A DNA stretch of 64,000 nt from NCBI RefSeq assembly GCF_051192575.1, contig NZ_JBPJSQ010000002.1:1-64000 (forward strand), written 5' to 3'. Below are positions 44,798 to 53,379 of this stretch, one piece after another. This DNA comes from Aestuariimicrobium soli (GTDB lineage Bacteria > Actinomycetota > Actinomycetes > Propionibacteriales > Propionibacteriaceae). The position numbers and the translations under genes are program-made. Below the pieces are notes generated by a model. The model ran no database searches and was not told the origin of the DNA. It worked only from the letters and a program-made list of their open reading frames with translations. Each line of letters opens with the position of its first letter. The first letter of the stretch is position 1.

Positions 44798-46198
44798 TCA
44801 GATGTTGATGGACGACCCGAGCACGCCCTCGGCGGCCTCCTTCAGGGCCTCCGACAGGGTCGGGTGCGCGTGAATGGTGCGGCCGATCTCTTCGGTGGTC
44901 AGATCCCAGTTCTGGGCGAGCACCAGTTCGGGCAGCAGCTCGGTGACGTCGGGGCCGATCATCGAGGCACCCAGCAGCTCACCGTGCGCCGCATCGGCCA
45001 CGATCTTCACGAAGCCGGTTCCCTCGCCCAGGCCCCAAGCCTTGCCGTTGGCCGAGAACGGGAACTTGGCGACCTTGACCTCGTGGCCCTTCTCCTTCGC
45101 CTGCGCCTCGGTGTACCCGAAGCTGGCCACCTGCGGCTGGCAGTAGGTGGCGCGGGGCACCATGATGTAGTCGATCGGGAAGGTCTCGTGGCCGGCGATG
45201 GTCTCGGCCGCGACGACGCCCTGGGCCTCGGCGGTGTGGGCCAGCATCAGCTTGGCGGTCACGTCGCCGATGGCGTAGATGTGCTCGACGTTCGTCCGCA
45301 TGTAGTCGTCGATGTCGATGGCACCCCGCTCGGTGAGCTTGACGCCGGTCTTCTCGAGCCCATAGCCCTCGGTGCGGGGCTGGAAGCCGATGGCCGAGAG
45401 CACCTTGTCGGCCTCGAGCACCTGCTGGTCGCCGCCCTTGGCCGGCGAGACGGTGACGCGCACCTTGTCGCCCGAGTCGTCGATCGACTCGACCTTGGTG
45501 CCGGTCATCAGCTTGATGCCCTGCTTCTTGTAGGCCTTGGCCAGCTCGGCCGAGATCTCGGGGTCTTCCAGCGGCACGATACGGTCGAGGAATTCCACGA
45601 TCGTGACGTCGACGCCGTAGGAGTTGAGCACGTAGGCGAACTCGGTTCCGATGGCGCCGGAGCCGGCGACGATGATCGAGCCGGGCACTTCCTCGGCCAG
45701 GATCTGCTCCTCGTAGGTGACGACCTTGTCGGTCACCTGGGTGCCGGGCAGCATCTTGGTGGTGGCGCCAGTGGCGATGATGCAGTCGGTGAAGGTGACG
45801 GTCTCGGTCGAGCCGTCGGCCTTGGTCACGGTGATCGACGAGGCGTCGGCGAACTCTCCCCAGCCGTCGTACTCGGTGATCTTGTTCTTCTTCATCAGGT
45901 AGTGCACGCCGTTGGTCATGCGCTTGCTCACCTCGCGGCTGCGGCTGAACGCCTTGCCGTACCTGGCGGTGACCTGGCCCTCGAGGCCGTACTTGTCGGC
46001 CTCCTTGGTGACCAGGTTGACAATCTCGGCGTTGCGCAGCAGCGACTTGGTCGGGATGCAGCCCACGTTCAGGCAGACACCGCCCCAGTACTGCTTCTCG
46101 ATGATGGCGGTCTTCTTGCCAAGCTGGGCGGCACGAATGGCGGCCACGTAACCACCCGGGCCAGCGCCCAGGACAACGACGTCGTAATGCGAGCTCAT
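44798..46198 (-). CDS. lpdA: Dihydrolipoyl dehydrogenase
   Basis: 466-residue E3 component of 2-oxoacid dehydrogenase complexes. FAD motif GAGPGGYVAA, redox-active C42 and C47 in GGVCLNVGCIPTK, NAD-binding GSGAIGTEFA, and the C-terminal catalytic His-Glu in HAHPTLSE. Standard full length. Start ATG at 46198. No other E1/E2 genes nearby, so it is a free-standing lpd as in many actinobacteria. Confidence 0.95.
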   Translation of the reverse strand: MSSHYDVVVLGAGPGGYVAAIRAAQLGKKTAIIEKQYWGGVCLNVGCIPTKSLLRNAEIVNLVTKEADKYGLEGQVTARYGKAFSRSREVSKRMTNGVHYLMKKNKITEYDGWGEFADASSITVTKADGSTETVTFTDCIIATGATTKMLPGTQVTDKVVTYEEQILAEEVPGSIIVAGSGAIGTEFAYVLNSYGVDVTIVEFLDRIVPLEDPEISAELAKAYKKQGIKLMTGTKVESIDDSGDKVRVTVSPAKGGDQQVLEADKVLSAIGFQPRTEGYGLEKTGVKLTERGAIDIDDYMRTNVEHIYAIGDVTAKLMLAHTAEAQGVVAAETIAGHETFPIDYIMVPRATYCQPQVASFGYTEAQAKEKGHEVKVAKFPFSANGKAWGLGEGTGFVKIVADAAHGELLGASMIGPDVTELLPELVLAQNWDLTTEEIGRTIHAHPTLSEALKEAAEGVLGSSINI

Positions 46199-46238
46199 GG
46201 CCCACACTCTAGTGCTCGACACGCGGGTGCTTGCTTCA

Positions 46239-46258
46239 TATCGTAAATGAGTTATCGT
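46239..46258. promoter_or_regulatory. Direct repeat at the HTH-MurA start
   Basis: TATCGT occurs at 46239-46244 and 46253-46258, a 14-bp period, just before the preferred GTG start (46265) of the HTH-MurA gene. An AT-rich spot in GC-rich DNA, possibly the operator recognised by the protein's own XRE domain. Confidence 0.35.
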
Positions 46259-46264
46259 GGTCGA

Positions 46265-47791
46265 GTGACTACCACCAGCCCCGCCGCCATCGGCAGCCTC
46301 ATCCGCGACGCACGCAAGCAGCGCGGCCTCACACAGCAGCAGCTCGCCGAGGAGCTCTCGACCTCGCAGAGCGCCATCCACCGCATCGAGGCCGGCAACC
46401 AGAACCTCAGCCTCGAGATGATCAACAAGATCGCCGAGGCCCTCGAGGCCCCCCTGATCACCCGCGCCGACTCGCGCACCATGAACTTCCGCATCCAGGG
46501 TGAGACCAAGCTGTCGGGCTCGATCGAGGTGCGCTCGTCCAAGAACGCGGCGGTCGCCCTGCTGTGCGCCAGCCTGATCAACAAGGGCACCACCCGGCTG
46601 CGCGGCATCGCGCGCATCGAAGAGGTCAACCGCATTCTCGAGGTGCTCACCTCGATCGGGGTCGAGTGCACGTGGAGCGACGACAAGTCCCTGCTCACGA
46701 TCCGTCGACCGGACGACCTGCGGCTCGACCAGATGAACCTCGAGGCGGCCCGCCGCACCCGTTCGGTGATCATGTTCCTGGGCCCGCTGCTGCGCTTCTA
46801 CACCGAGTTCCAGCTGCCCTACGCCGGCGGCTGCAACCTGGGCTCGCGCACCGTGGAGCCCCACCTGCAGGTGCTGCGCGAGTTCGGCCTCGACGTCGAA
46901 GCCACCGAGGGCTTCTACCAGGCGCGCGTCTCGCGCGACATCAAGGGTGTGCGTCACGTGACCCTCACCGAGCGCGGCGACACCGTCACCGAGAACGCGC
47001 TGATGGCGGCGGCGCAGACCGCCGGCACCACGGTGCTGCGCAACGCCAGCCCCAACTACATGGTGCAAGACCTGTGCGTCTTCCTCACCCAGCTCGGGGT
47101 GCAGATCGACGGCATCGGCACCACCACTCTGACGATCGTCGGCAAGACCGACATCAACGAGGACGTCGACTACTTCCCGTCGGAGGATCCGATCGAGGCG
47201 ATGAGCCTGATCACCGCGGCGATCGTGACCGACTCCGAGATGACGATCACCCGGGCTCCGATCGAGTTCCTCGAGATCGAGCTGGCCATCCTCGAGGAGA
47301 TGGGTCTCAAGTTCTCCCTGAGCGAGGAGTACCGCAGCCACAACGGCTTCACCCGCCTGGTCGACATCACGATCCACCCGTCACAGTTGAAGGCGCCCGT
47401 CGACAAGGTGCACCCGATGCCGTTCCCGGGCCTCAACATCGACAACCTGCCCTTCTTCGCCGTGATCGCGGCGGCCGCCGAGGGGCAGACGATGATCCAC
47501 GACTGGGTCTACGAGAACCGCGCCATCCACCTGCTCGAGCTGGGCAAGCTTGGCGGCACCGTGCAGTTGCTCGACCCGCACCGCCTGATCGTCACCGGCC
47601 CCACCGGGTGGCGTGCCCGCGACATGGTCTGCCCGCCGGCGCTTCGCCCCGCGGTCTGCCTGCTGCTGGCCGCCCTGGCCGCCCGCGGAGAGTCGGTGCT
47701 GCGCGACGTCTACGTGATCAACCGCGGCTACGAAGACCTGCCCACCCGCCTGAACAAGCTGGGGGCCAACATCGAGGTCTTCCACGAGTGA
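46265..47791 (+). CDS. XRE HTH fused to a MurA-like enolpyruvyltransferase
   Basis: 508 residues. An XRE HTH (about 8-62: LTQQQLAEELSTSQSAIHRIEAGNQNL) is joined to a full EPSP-synthase-fold domain of MurA type: SSKNAAVALL (K93/N94), catalytic-loop Cys C190 in GGCNLGSR, and Asp in FPGLNIDNL. The C-terminal ENR and RGYEDLPTRL elements are present. MurA makes UDP-GlcNAc-enolpyruvate for peptidoglycan. The fusion suggests an enzyme that also senses its substrate and regulates DNA. Start GTG 46265 or ATG 46247; repeats across the latter favour the former. Confidence 0.85.
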   Translation: MTTTSPAAIGSLIRDARKQRGLTQQQLAEELSTSQSAIHRIEAGNQNLSLEMINKIAEALEAPLITRADSRTMNFRIQGETKLSGSIEVRSSKNAAVALLCASLINKGTTRLRGIARIEEVNRILEVLTSIGVECTWSDDKSLLTIRRPDDLRLDQMNLEAARRTRSVIMFLGPLLRFYTEFQLPYAGGCNLGSRTVEPHLQVLREFGLDVEATEGFYQARVSRDIKGVRHVTLTERGDTVTENALMAAAQTAGTTVLRNASPNYMVQDLCVFLTQLGVQIDGIGTTTLTIVGKTDINEDVDYFPSEDPIEAMSLITAAIVTDSEMTITRAPIEFLEIELAILEEMGLKFSLSEEYRSHNGFTRLVDITIHPSQLKAPVDKVHPMPFPGLNIDNLPFFAVIAAAAEGQTMIHDWVYENRAIHLLELGKLGGTVQLLDPHRLIVTGPTGWRARDMVCPPALRPAVCLLLAALAARGESVLRDVYVINRGYEDLPTRLNKLGANIEVFHE

Positions 47792-47821
47792 GCTGATCAA
47801 CCCAATGAGCTGATCAACCCA
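47789..47821. repeat. 17-bp tandem duplication across two stop codons
   Basis: TGAGCTGATCAACCCA is present at 47789-47804 and 47806-47821. Copy 1 holds the TGA stop of the HTH-MurA gene, and copy 2 holds the TCA (TGA on the minus strand) stop of pdxY at 47814. Another example of duplications centred on gene ends. Confidence 0.85.
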
Positions 47822-48671
47822 GTCTCGTGGCCTCGAACAATGCGTTCGGGGCCACGATCTGTTCCTGCCCCTCGACGAGCGCCAGCTCGGCCTCGCCACT
47901 CAGCACGGTTGCGCGCAGCACCCCGTGGGCGATGGCCGCGGTGCGTTCGAGGGCTCCGCGCAACCCGGCCCCCTGCAACAGGTGGGCCAGGAACATCGCC
48001 GCCGTCAGGTCTCCCGTGCCGGTGAAATAGCCCTCGAACAAGGGCGTCTCGACCAGCCACGCCTCGTCACCGTTGACGGCCAGCATGCGCACGAGATGCT
48101 CGTCCGGGGCCACCACCGACGTGACCAGCACCGTCTCGGGCCCCTGTGAGCGCAGGTCGTGGGCGGCCGCCAGCGCCTCGGGCACCGAGGTGACCGTGCG
48201 ACCGGTCAGGAACTGCAGTTCGAACAGGTTGGGGGTCATCACGTCGGCGCGTGGGGTGACGGAGTCCCGAATGAACTCCGGGATGCCGGGCAGCGCGTAG
48301 AAGCCGGTGTCGACGTCGCCCATCACCGGGTCGCAGCAGTAGATCGCTCGGGGGTTGCGACGCTTGGTCAGGTCGACCGCGTCGACGATCGCGGCCCCCA
48401 CGTCGGTGCCGCCCTGATAGCCACTGAGCACGGCATCGGCGGTGGCCAGGGCGCCCCGTTCGTCGATGCCGCGCACGATCTCGCGCACCTCGTCCGCGGG
48501 GATCATCGGCCCGCGCCACGCGCCGTAGCCGGTGTGGTTCGAAAAGGTGACCGTGTGCACGGGCCAGACCTCGACGCCGAGCCGCTGCAGCGGGAAGACG
48601 GCCGCGGAGTTGCCCACGTGCCCGTAGGCGACGTGCGACTGGATCGAGAGAATGCGGGTCACCCCCCGCAT
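47814..48671 (-). CDS. pdxY: Pyridoxal kinase
   Basis: 285 residues from ATG 48671; GTG 48662 is an alternative closer to the family N-terminus. PdxY pattern: RILSIQSHVAYGHVGNSAAVFPLQ, WPVHTVTFSNHTGYGAWRG, YCCDPVMGDVDTGFY and the C-terminal ATP/anion-hole motif GTGDLTAAMFLAHLL with catalytic Asp. Phosphorylates pyridoxal in vitamin B6 salvage. Divergent from the GDPD gene, with a repeat-containing spacer. Confidence 0.9.
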   Translation of the reverse strand: MRGVTRILSIQSHVAYGHVGNSAAVFPLQRLGVEVWPVHTVTFSNHTGYGAWRGPMIPADEVREIVRGIDERGALATADAVLSGYQGGTDVGAAIVDAVDLTKRRNPRAIYCCDPVMGDVDTGFYALPGIPEFIRDSVTPRADVMTPNLFELQFLTGRTVTSVPEALAAAHDLRSQGPETVLVTSVVAPDEHLVRMLAVNGDEAWLVETPLFEGYFTGTGDLTAAMFLAHLLQGAGLRGALERTAAIAHGVLRATVLSGEAELALVEGQEQIVAPNALFEATRLG

Positions 48672-48724
48672 TCTTCCAGCACAGCGGCATTCTTCCAGCA
48701 CTTCGGGCATCGCTCCAGCAAGGA
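48668..48724. repeat. 19-bp imperfect triple repeat in a divergent promoter
   Basis: Three copies of a 19-bp unit begin at 48668, 48687 and 48706 (GCATTCTTCCAGCAC in the first two, diverged in the third). They fill the spacer between the pdxY and GDPD starts. They may bear on expression or be slippage products. Confidence 0.6.
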
Positions 48725-48732
48725 TGGTGCCC

Positions 48733-49518
48733 GTGCAGACTCATCCCTACTTCGATGTCGGCTTCGCGGCCCTGGCCCACCGCGGCGGCAGCCTGTTGCC
48801 GGCCAATGTGGGTCGCGAGAACACGGCGGTCGCCTTCCGCAACGCGGTGGCGCTCGGCTTCCGCTACCTCGAGACCGACGTGCACGTCACCCGGGACGGC
48901 CACCTGGTCGCCTTCCACGACGACCGGCTCGACCGGGTGAGTGATGCCTCCGGACTGATCCGCGACCTCACCCTCGACCAGGTGCGCGCGGTGAGGGTCA
49001 ACGGTGAGCCCATCCCGCTGTTCGCCGACCTGGTCGACGAGTTCCGCGACGCCCGCTTCAACGTCGACATCAAGGCCGCCGGTGCCGAGGCTCCCCTTGC
49101 CGACCTGCTGCGTGCCCACGCGGCGTTCGACCGGGTGTGTGTCGGGTCGTTCGGCCAGTCACGGCTGGCGACCTACCGTCGGCTCGCGGCACCCCTGCCG
49201 AAGGGCACCGCGGCCACGTCGTGCGGACCCGTCGAGGTGGCGGCCGCCATGGCCGCCGGAGTGGTCGGCCTGCCACTGCCCGGGCCGGGGCTGGCCTACC
49301 AGGTTCCGACGCACCACGAGGTGGCCGGACGACGCGTGCCCGTCGTCACCCGAGGCTTCGTCCGCGGGGCACACCGGGCCGGCCGACGGGTGCACGTGTG
49401 GACGATCGACGACCCCGACGAGATGCACCGCCTGATCGACCTCGGCGTCGACGGACTCGTCAGTGACGCCATCGACGTGCTCAAGCAGGTGTTGGTCGGC
49501 CGCGGCCTCTGGTCGTAG
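48733..49518 (+). CDS. Glycerophosphodiester phosphodiesterase
   Basis: 261 residues from the GTG at 48733 (AAGGA 8 bases upstream; ATG 48724 also possible). GDPD motif: ALAHRGG then ENTAVAFRNAVALGFRYLETDVHVTRDGHLVAFHDDRLDRVS, giving the catalytic His pair and metal-binding Glu/Asp. The C-terminal VHVWTIDDPDEMHRLIDLGVDGLVSD is typical. Releases glycerol 3-phosphate from glycerophosphodiesters. No signal peptide. Confidence 0.9.
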   Translation: MQTHPYFDVGFAALAHRGGSLLPANVGRENTAVAFRNAVALGFRYLETDVHVTRDGHLVAFHDDRLDRVSDASGLIRDLTLDQVRAVRVNGEPIPLFADLVDEFRDARFNVDIKAAGAEAPLADLLRAHAAFDRVCVGSFGQSRLATYRRLAAPLPKGTAATSCGPVEVAAAMAAGVVGLPLPGPGLAYQVPTHHEVAGRRVPVVTRGFVRGAHRAGRRVHVWTIDDPDEMHRLIDLGVDGLVSDAIDVLKQVLVGRGLWS

Positions 49519-49605
49519 TCGTTCCCCGGCGAATCCGCCCCGGCGGTTGACCGGCCTCGCTACCCTCGAGTCAGGGTGCATCCGTACCGACCTGAGGAGG
49601 GGACG

Positions 49606-49944
49606 ATGGCTGACAGGGCTCTGCGTGGCATGGGTTTGGGCTCCAAGAGCTTCGAGGACGAGGAGGGCATCGAGTTCGCCTCCCGGCTGCAGCTGGGATT
49701 CGACTGCCCCAACGGACACCACTTCGAGCTGACCTTCGCGAGCGAGGCCGAACTCCCGGCGGTGTGGGAGTGCCCCCGCTGTGGCAAGGAGGCCGTGCGC
49801 ACCGATGGAACCCAGGCCGAGGAGAAGGCCGAGAAGCCGGTGCGCACGCACTGGGACATGCTGATCGAGCGCCGGTCGGTCAGCGACCTCGAAGAACTGC
49901 TGCAGGAGCGCCTCGACCTGCACCGCAAGGATCAGCAGTACTGA
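49606..49944 (+). CDS. rbpA: RNA polymerase-binding protein RbpA
   Basis: 112 residues. RbpA core: ALRGMGLGSKSFEDEEG, zinc-binding cysteines in FDCPNGH and WECPRCGKEA, and the C-terminal sigma-interaction region RTHWDMLIERRSVSDLEELL. Actinobacteria-specific activator of housekeeping sigma factor transcription. Strong GAGGAGGGG site. Stop abuts the convergent fxsA gene with no spacer. Confidence 0.95.
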   Translation: MADRALRGMGLGSKSFEDEEGIEFASRLQLGFDCPNGHHFELTFASEAELPAVWECPRCGKEAVRTDGTQAEEKAEKPVRTHWDMLIERRSVSDLEELLQERLDLHRKDQQY

Positions 49945-50520
49945 TCAGTCGTCGATCCGACCCTCGATGACCCGACCCTCGATGGCCCGACCCGGGTCGT
50001 CGGGGGTCGCGCCATTCCCGGCGCCGGTCGAGGGTGAGGTGGCGTCGTCCACGACCTCACCGGGAATGACGTCGCCACGCATGCGGGTGATGCCCGTCGA
50101 GAAGGTGGTGCCGATCCCGCCCAGCCCGGCGCGGTCGACCTGACGCTCGGCGAACCAGCTCAGCAGACGACGAGGCAGCGGCCGGGTGAACGGCAGCAGA
50201 CACAGCAGGCCGACGACGTCGGTGGTGAACCCGGGCAGGGTCAGCAGAAGTCCGCCGGCCAGCACCAGCGCACCGTCGGAGAGTTCCCGACTGGGCACCT
50301 TGCCCTCACCGAACGCGTCGCGCAACCCCCGCCAGGCCTTGGCGCCCTCGCGTTTCATCAGCCACGCACCCAGCACGGCCGTCACCACCAGCAGGCCGAT
50401 GGTCGGCAGCACGCCGATGAGTTCGCCCACCTTGACCAGCAGGAAGACCTCGAGAATGGGCAGCCCGACGAAGATCACCACCAACAGCGGGGTGAGCCAA
50501 CGGCGGGGCGTTCGGGCCAT
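49945..50520 (-). CDS. fxsA: FxsA family membrane protein
   Basis: 191 residues. N-terminal membrane segments with LPILEVFLLVKVGELIGVLPTIGLLVVTAVLGAWLMKREG define FxsA; a further hydrophobic pair follows (SDGALVLAGGLLLTLPGFTTDVVGLLCLLPF). The C-terminal tail contains a duplicated VIEGR element from a 15-bp DNA repeat (about 49967-50000). Two bases separate its start from the Ppm stop. Confidence 0.9.
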   Translation of the reverse strand: MARTPRRWLTPLLVVIFVGLPILEVFLLVKVGELIGVLPTIGLLVVTAVLGAWLMKREGAKAWRGLRDAFGEGKVPSRELSDGALVLAGGLLLTLPGFTTDVVGLLCLLPFTRPLPRRLLSWFAERQVDRAGLGGIGTTFSTGITRMRGDVIPGEVVDDATSPSTGAGNGATPDDPGRAIEGRVIEGRIDD

Positions 50521-50522
50521 CG

Positions 50523-51278
50523 TCAGTGCCCGCGGGTCAGGGCCCGCTTGACCTGCTTGGCCCGGTGGTCGACCCCCCACAGGGTGGTGCGGATCATGGC
50601 CTCGACCACGATCGAGCGGTTCATCTTGGAGTCGCCGAACTCGCGCTCGACGAACTCGATGGGAACCTCCTTGATCACCAGTCCGGCCTTGTGAGTGCGC
50701 CAGGCGAGGTCGATCTGGAAGCAGTAACCCGCCGAGGCGATCTCGTCCAGACCGATGGTGCGCAGCGTTTCCGCGCGGAAGGCGTTGAACCCCCCGGTGA
50801 CGTCGCGCAGCGGCAACCCCAGCACGGCGGCGCTCCACAGCGAACCGCCCCGGCTGATCACCTTGCGGGTGGCGGGCCAGTTCACGGTGCTGCCGCCCTT
50901 GACGTAGCGCGATCCCTTGACCATGTCGGCGTCGCGCAGTGCCTCGAGCAGCAGGGGAAGCTGCTCGGGCTGGTGCGAGCCGTCGGCATCCATCTCGACG
51001 ATGGCGTCGTAGCCACGCTCGAGGCCCCAGGCGAAGCCGGCGAGGTAGGCGGCACCCAGGCCCTGCTTGCCGGCGCGGTGCATCACGTGCACGTGGTCGT
51101 CGGCCTGGGCGAGTCGGTCGGCGATAGCTCCGGTGCCGTCGGGCGAATTGTCGTCGGCCACCAGCACATCGGCCACCGGAACGGCGCGGCGCAGGCGGCC
51201 GACGATGCTCTCCAGGTTCTCGGCCTCGTTGTAGGTCGGAATGACCACGAGCACGGTCGTGATGGGCGGCCTCGTCAT
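50523..51278 (-). CDS. Polyprenol-phosphate mannosyltransferase (Ppm-like GT2)
   Basis: 251-residue GT-A glycosyltransferase: VVIPTYNEAENLESIV, VLVADDNSPDGTGAI and VEMDADGSHQPEQLP carrying the DxD-like metal site. In mycobacteria the equivalent domain makes polyprenol-phosphate-mannose for lipoglycan and glycoprotein synthesis, and its partner is the adjacent Lnt. Five bases separate it from the lnt stop, in the conserved lnt-ppm-fxsA order. Confidence 0.9.
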   Translation of the reverse strand: MTRPPITTVLVVIPTYNEAENLESIVGRLRRAVPVADVLVADDNSPDGTGAIADRLAQADDHVHVMHRAGKQGLGAAYLAGFAWGLERGYDAIVEMDADGSHQPEQLPLLLEALRDADMVKGSRYVKGGSTVNWPATRKVISRGGSLWSAAVLGLPLRDVTGGFNAFRAETLRTIGLDEIASAGYCFQIDLAWRTHKAGLVIKEVPIEFVEREFGDSKMNRSIVVEAMIRTTLWGVDHRAKQVKRALTRGH

Positions 51279-51283
51279 GCTGG

Positions 51284-52879
51284 CTACTCCTGCTGATTGG
51301 TGGCGACGGCGGGTCGATCGCCCTCCAGCCTAGCCAGTCGCCGGGCGCGGCTCGCGGTCACCGCGCTCACCAGCCCCACCACCATGGCCCCCAGGGCGAG
51401 CAGGGCCGCCCCGGACTCCACCCAAGGGGCGATCCTCACCCCGAGCGAGACCCCCTGGCGCACCGGCACCGTGTAGGTGCGGGCGGCGGCGGTGGCCTCG
51501 CGGGTGCGGTCGAGCACTCGTCCGTGGGCATCGATGTGTCCCGAGAACGAACCGGTGGTGGCGACGACCACCTCTCGGCGCATCTCCATGGCGCGCACCC
51601 GGGTGATCTGGAACTGCTGGGCCGGCTGGCCGGTGAGGGTGTAGGTCGAGTTGTTCGACTGCACGACGACCACCTGCGGGTCGAGGCGGGCCATCTCGTG
51701 CACCGTCTGGTCGTAGGCCAGTTCGAAGCAGATCATGTCGCCGACTGTGAGCGGACGACCGGCGACGGTCGCGGTGGTGACCCCGGGCAGAGTGCCGGGC
51801 ACCCCCTGCGCGCCGACCTGTTGCAGGATCGGGAACCGTGGCAGCAACTGGTCGCGGAAGGGGATGTACTCACCGAACGGCACCAGGTTCTGCTTGTCGT
51901 AGCGTTGCCCGGGGCCGTCGGCGGTCCACCACAGCCCGGAGGTCTGGCGTTCGTCCGGGCCCGGTCCGAAGCGGACGATGCCGATGAACATCGGCACCCC
52001 CACGAGCTGCTGGGCCTCGGTGATCATGCGGCGCGTCTCGACGTCGACGGTGGGGTCGATGTCGGTGGAGTTCTCGGGCCACAGCACGAACTGCGGCATG
52101 GGGTCGACACCGGTGCGCGCGCGGGCCATCAGCGTGATGGTCTCGGAGAGGTGGTTGTTGGTGACCGATCGGGCGTAGCCCATCGAGTCGGGGCCGGCCG
52201 ACCCGTCGACGTTGCCCTGCACCATGCCGATGGTCACGTTCTGCCCCGTCGCAGGCACGGCGGGAACCCGGCCGAGAGCCACGCCGGCCAGCACCAGTGC
52301 CACGACCGCGCCCTCGGCGATCAGTGGACGACGCCGCGCCACCTCGATCCGGTGAGCGATCGCGGCGGCAACCCCGGCGCACAACAGGCTGACGCCGGAT
52401 GCTCCGACCCACCCCAACCAACCTCCGAGGGGCTGGTCGGCCGTCGTCCAGGCCAGTCGTCCCCACGAGAACCCGCCGAACGGGAACCGGCCGGCGGTCC
52501 ACTCCCCCAACGACCAGCACGCGGCGGTCCACAGTGGCCACCAGCGCAGCCTGCGCACCAGCACGACGCCCAGACCCACCAGGGCCGGGTGCATCGACAT
52601 CAGGCCGACCAGACCCGGGGTCACGTACCAACCCAGCACACCGATCCAGCCGATCAGCGCTCCGTAGAAGCCGAGGGCGAACAGCCACCCCCGCCACAGT
52701 CCGCTGCGGACCCCGAGACTGTGCTCGTCGATGCCGCCGCGCACCAACCAGAAGAAGGCCGCCGGCCCGATGATCGCCAGAGGCCACCACTGCAACGGAG
52801 CGAACCCCCCGGCCGTGACCACGCCTGCGGCGATCAGCAGCACCGCCCGCAGCCAGCGGTTGAGCCGATCGCTGGTCAC
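51284..52879 (-). CDS. lnt: Apolipoprotein N-acyltransferase
   Basis: 531 residues. N-terminal membrane domain with six to seven segments, then a carbon-nitrogen hydrolase domain holding the catalytic triad: Glu in LWPENSTDID, Lys in YDKQNLVPFGEY, Cys in MICFELAYDQ. Adds the third acyl chain to lipoproteins and partners with Ppm. GTG start overlaps the Lrp stop. Confidence 0.9.
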   Translation of the reverse strand: MTSDRLNRWLRAVLLIAAGVVTAGGFAPLQWWPLAIIGPAAFFWLVRGGIDEHSLGVRSGLWRGWLFALGFYGALIGWIGVLGWYVTPGLVGLMSMHPALVGLGVVLVRRLRWWPLWTAACWSLGEWTAGRFPFGGFSWGRLAWTTADQPLGGWLGWVGASGVSLLCAGVAAAIAHRIEVARRRPLIAEGAVVALVLAGVALGRVPAVPATGQNVTIGMVQGNVDGSAGPDSMGYARSVTNNHLSETITLMARARTGVDPMPQFVLWPENSTDIDPTVDVETRRMITEAQQLVGVPMFIGIVRFGPGPDERQTSGLWWTADGPGQRYDKQNLVPFGEYIPFRDQLLPRFPILQQVGAQGVPGTLPGVTTATVAGRPLTVGDMICFELAYDQTVHEMARLDPQVVVVQSNNSTYTLTGQPAQQFQITRVRAMEMRREVVVATTGSFSGHIDAHGRVLDRTREATAAARTYTVPVRQGVSLGVRIAPWVESGAALLALGAMVVGLVSAVTASRARRLARLEGDRPAVATNQQE

Positions 52880-53352
52880 GCCTCGTCCGCGCCCGTCGAG
52901 CCGTGCCCTGCGGGTTCAAGCAGCGGTCGATCGGTGAACAGGGTGGTCAGGGCGACCGTGGTCGACGTCGACACCTTCGCGTTCAGGCGCATGCGGGTGA
53001 GCAGTTCGTCCAGCTCGGTGGTGGTGGCCACCTGCACCTTCAGCAGGTACGAGGCCTCCCCCGCCACCGAGTAGCAATCAATCACTTCGGGCATCGCCGC
53101 GATCGCCGGCGGCACCAGTTCGTCCTCGGCCGGGTCGAAGGGGCGGATCGCGATGAACGCGGTCAGCGTGCGACCGAGTTGCTCGGGGCTGAGCACCGCC
53201 CGATACGAGGTGATCACCCCGCGCTGCTCGAGCCGCCGCACCCGCTGCTGCGCAGCGGACGTCGACAGCCCCGTGGCCTTGCCGATGTCGGTGTAAGACA
53301 TGCGGCCATCGGCGGCCAGGAGCGCGAGAATGTGGTGATCAAGGGTCTCCAT
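52876..53352 (-). CDS. Lrp/AsnC-family transcriptional regulator
   Basis: 158 residues. HTH (DHHILALLAADGRMSYTDIGKATGLSTSAAQQRVRRLEQRGVI) followed by the RAM ligand domain (AIAAMPEVIDCYSVAGEASYLLKVQV). The GxxDxxL-type element of the ligand pocket reads AGEASYLL. Co-oriented with and overlapping lnt by 4 bases. Divergent from the exonuclease gene with only 27 bases between. Confidence 0.9.
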   Translation of the reverse strand: METLDHHILALLAADGRMSYTDIGKATGLSTSAAQQRVRRLEQRGVITSYRAVLSPEQLGRTLTAFIAIRPFDPAEDELVPPAIAAMPEVIDCYSVAGEASYLLKVQVATTTELDELLTRMRLNAKVSTSTTVALTTLFTDRPLLEPAGHGSTGADEA

Positions 53353-53379
53353 GCGGCCAATCGTGACACCATTTCACGT

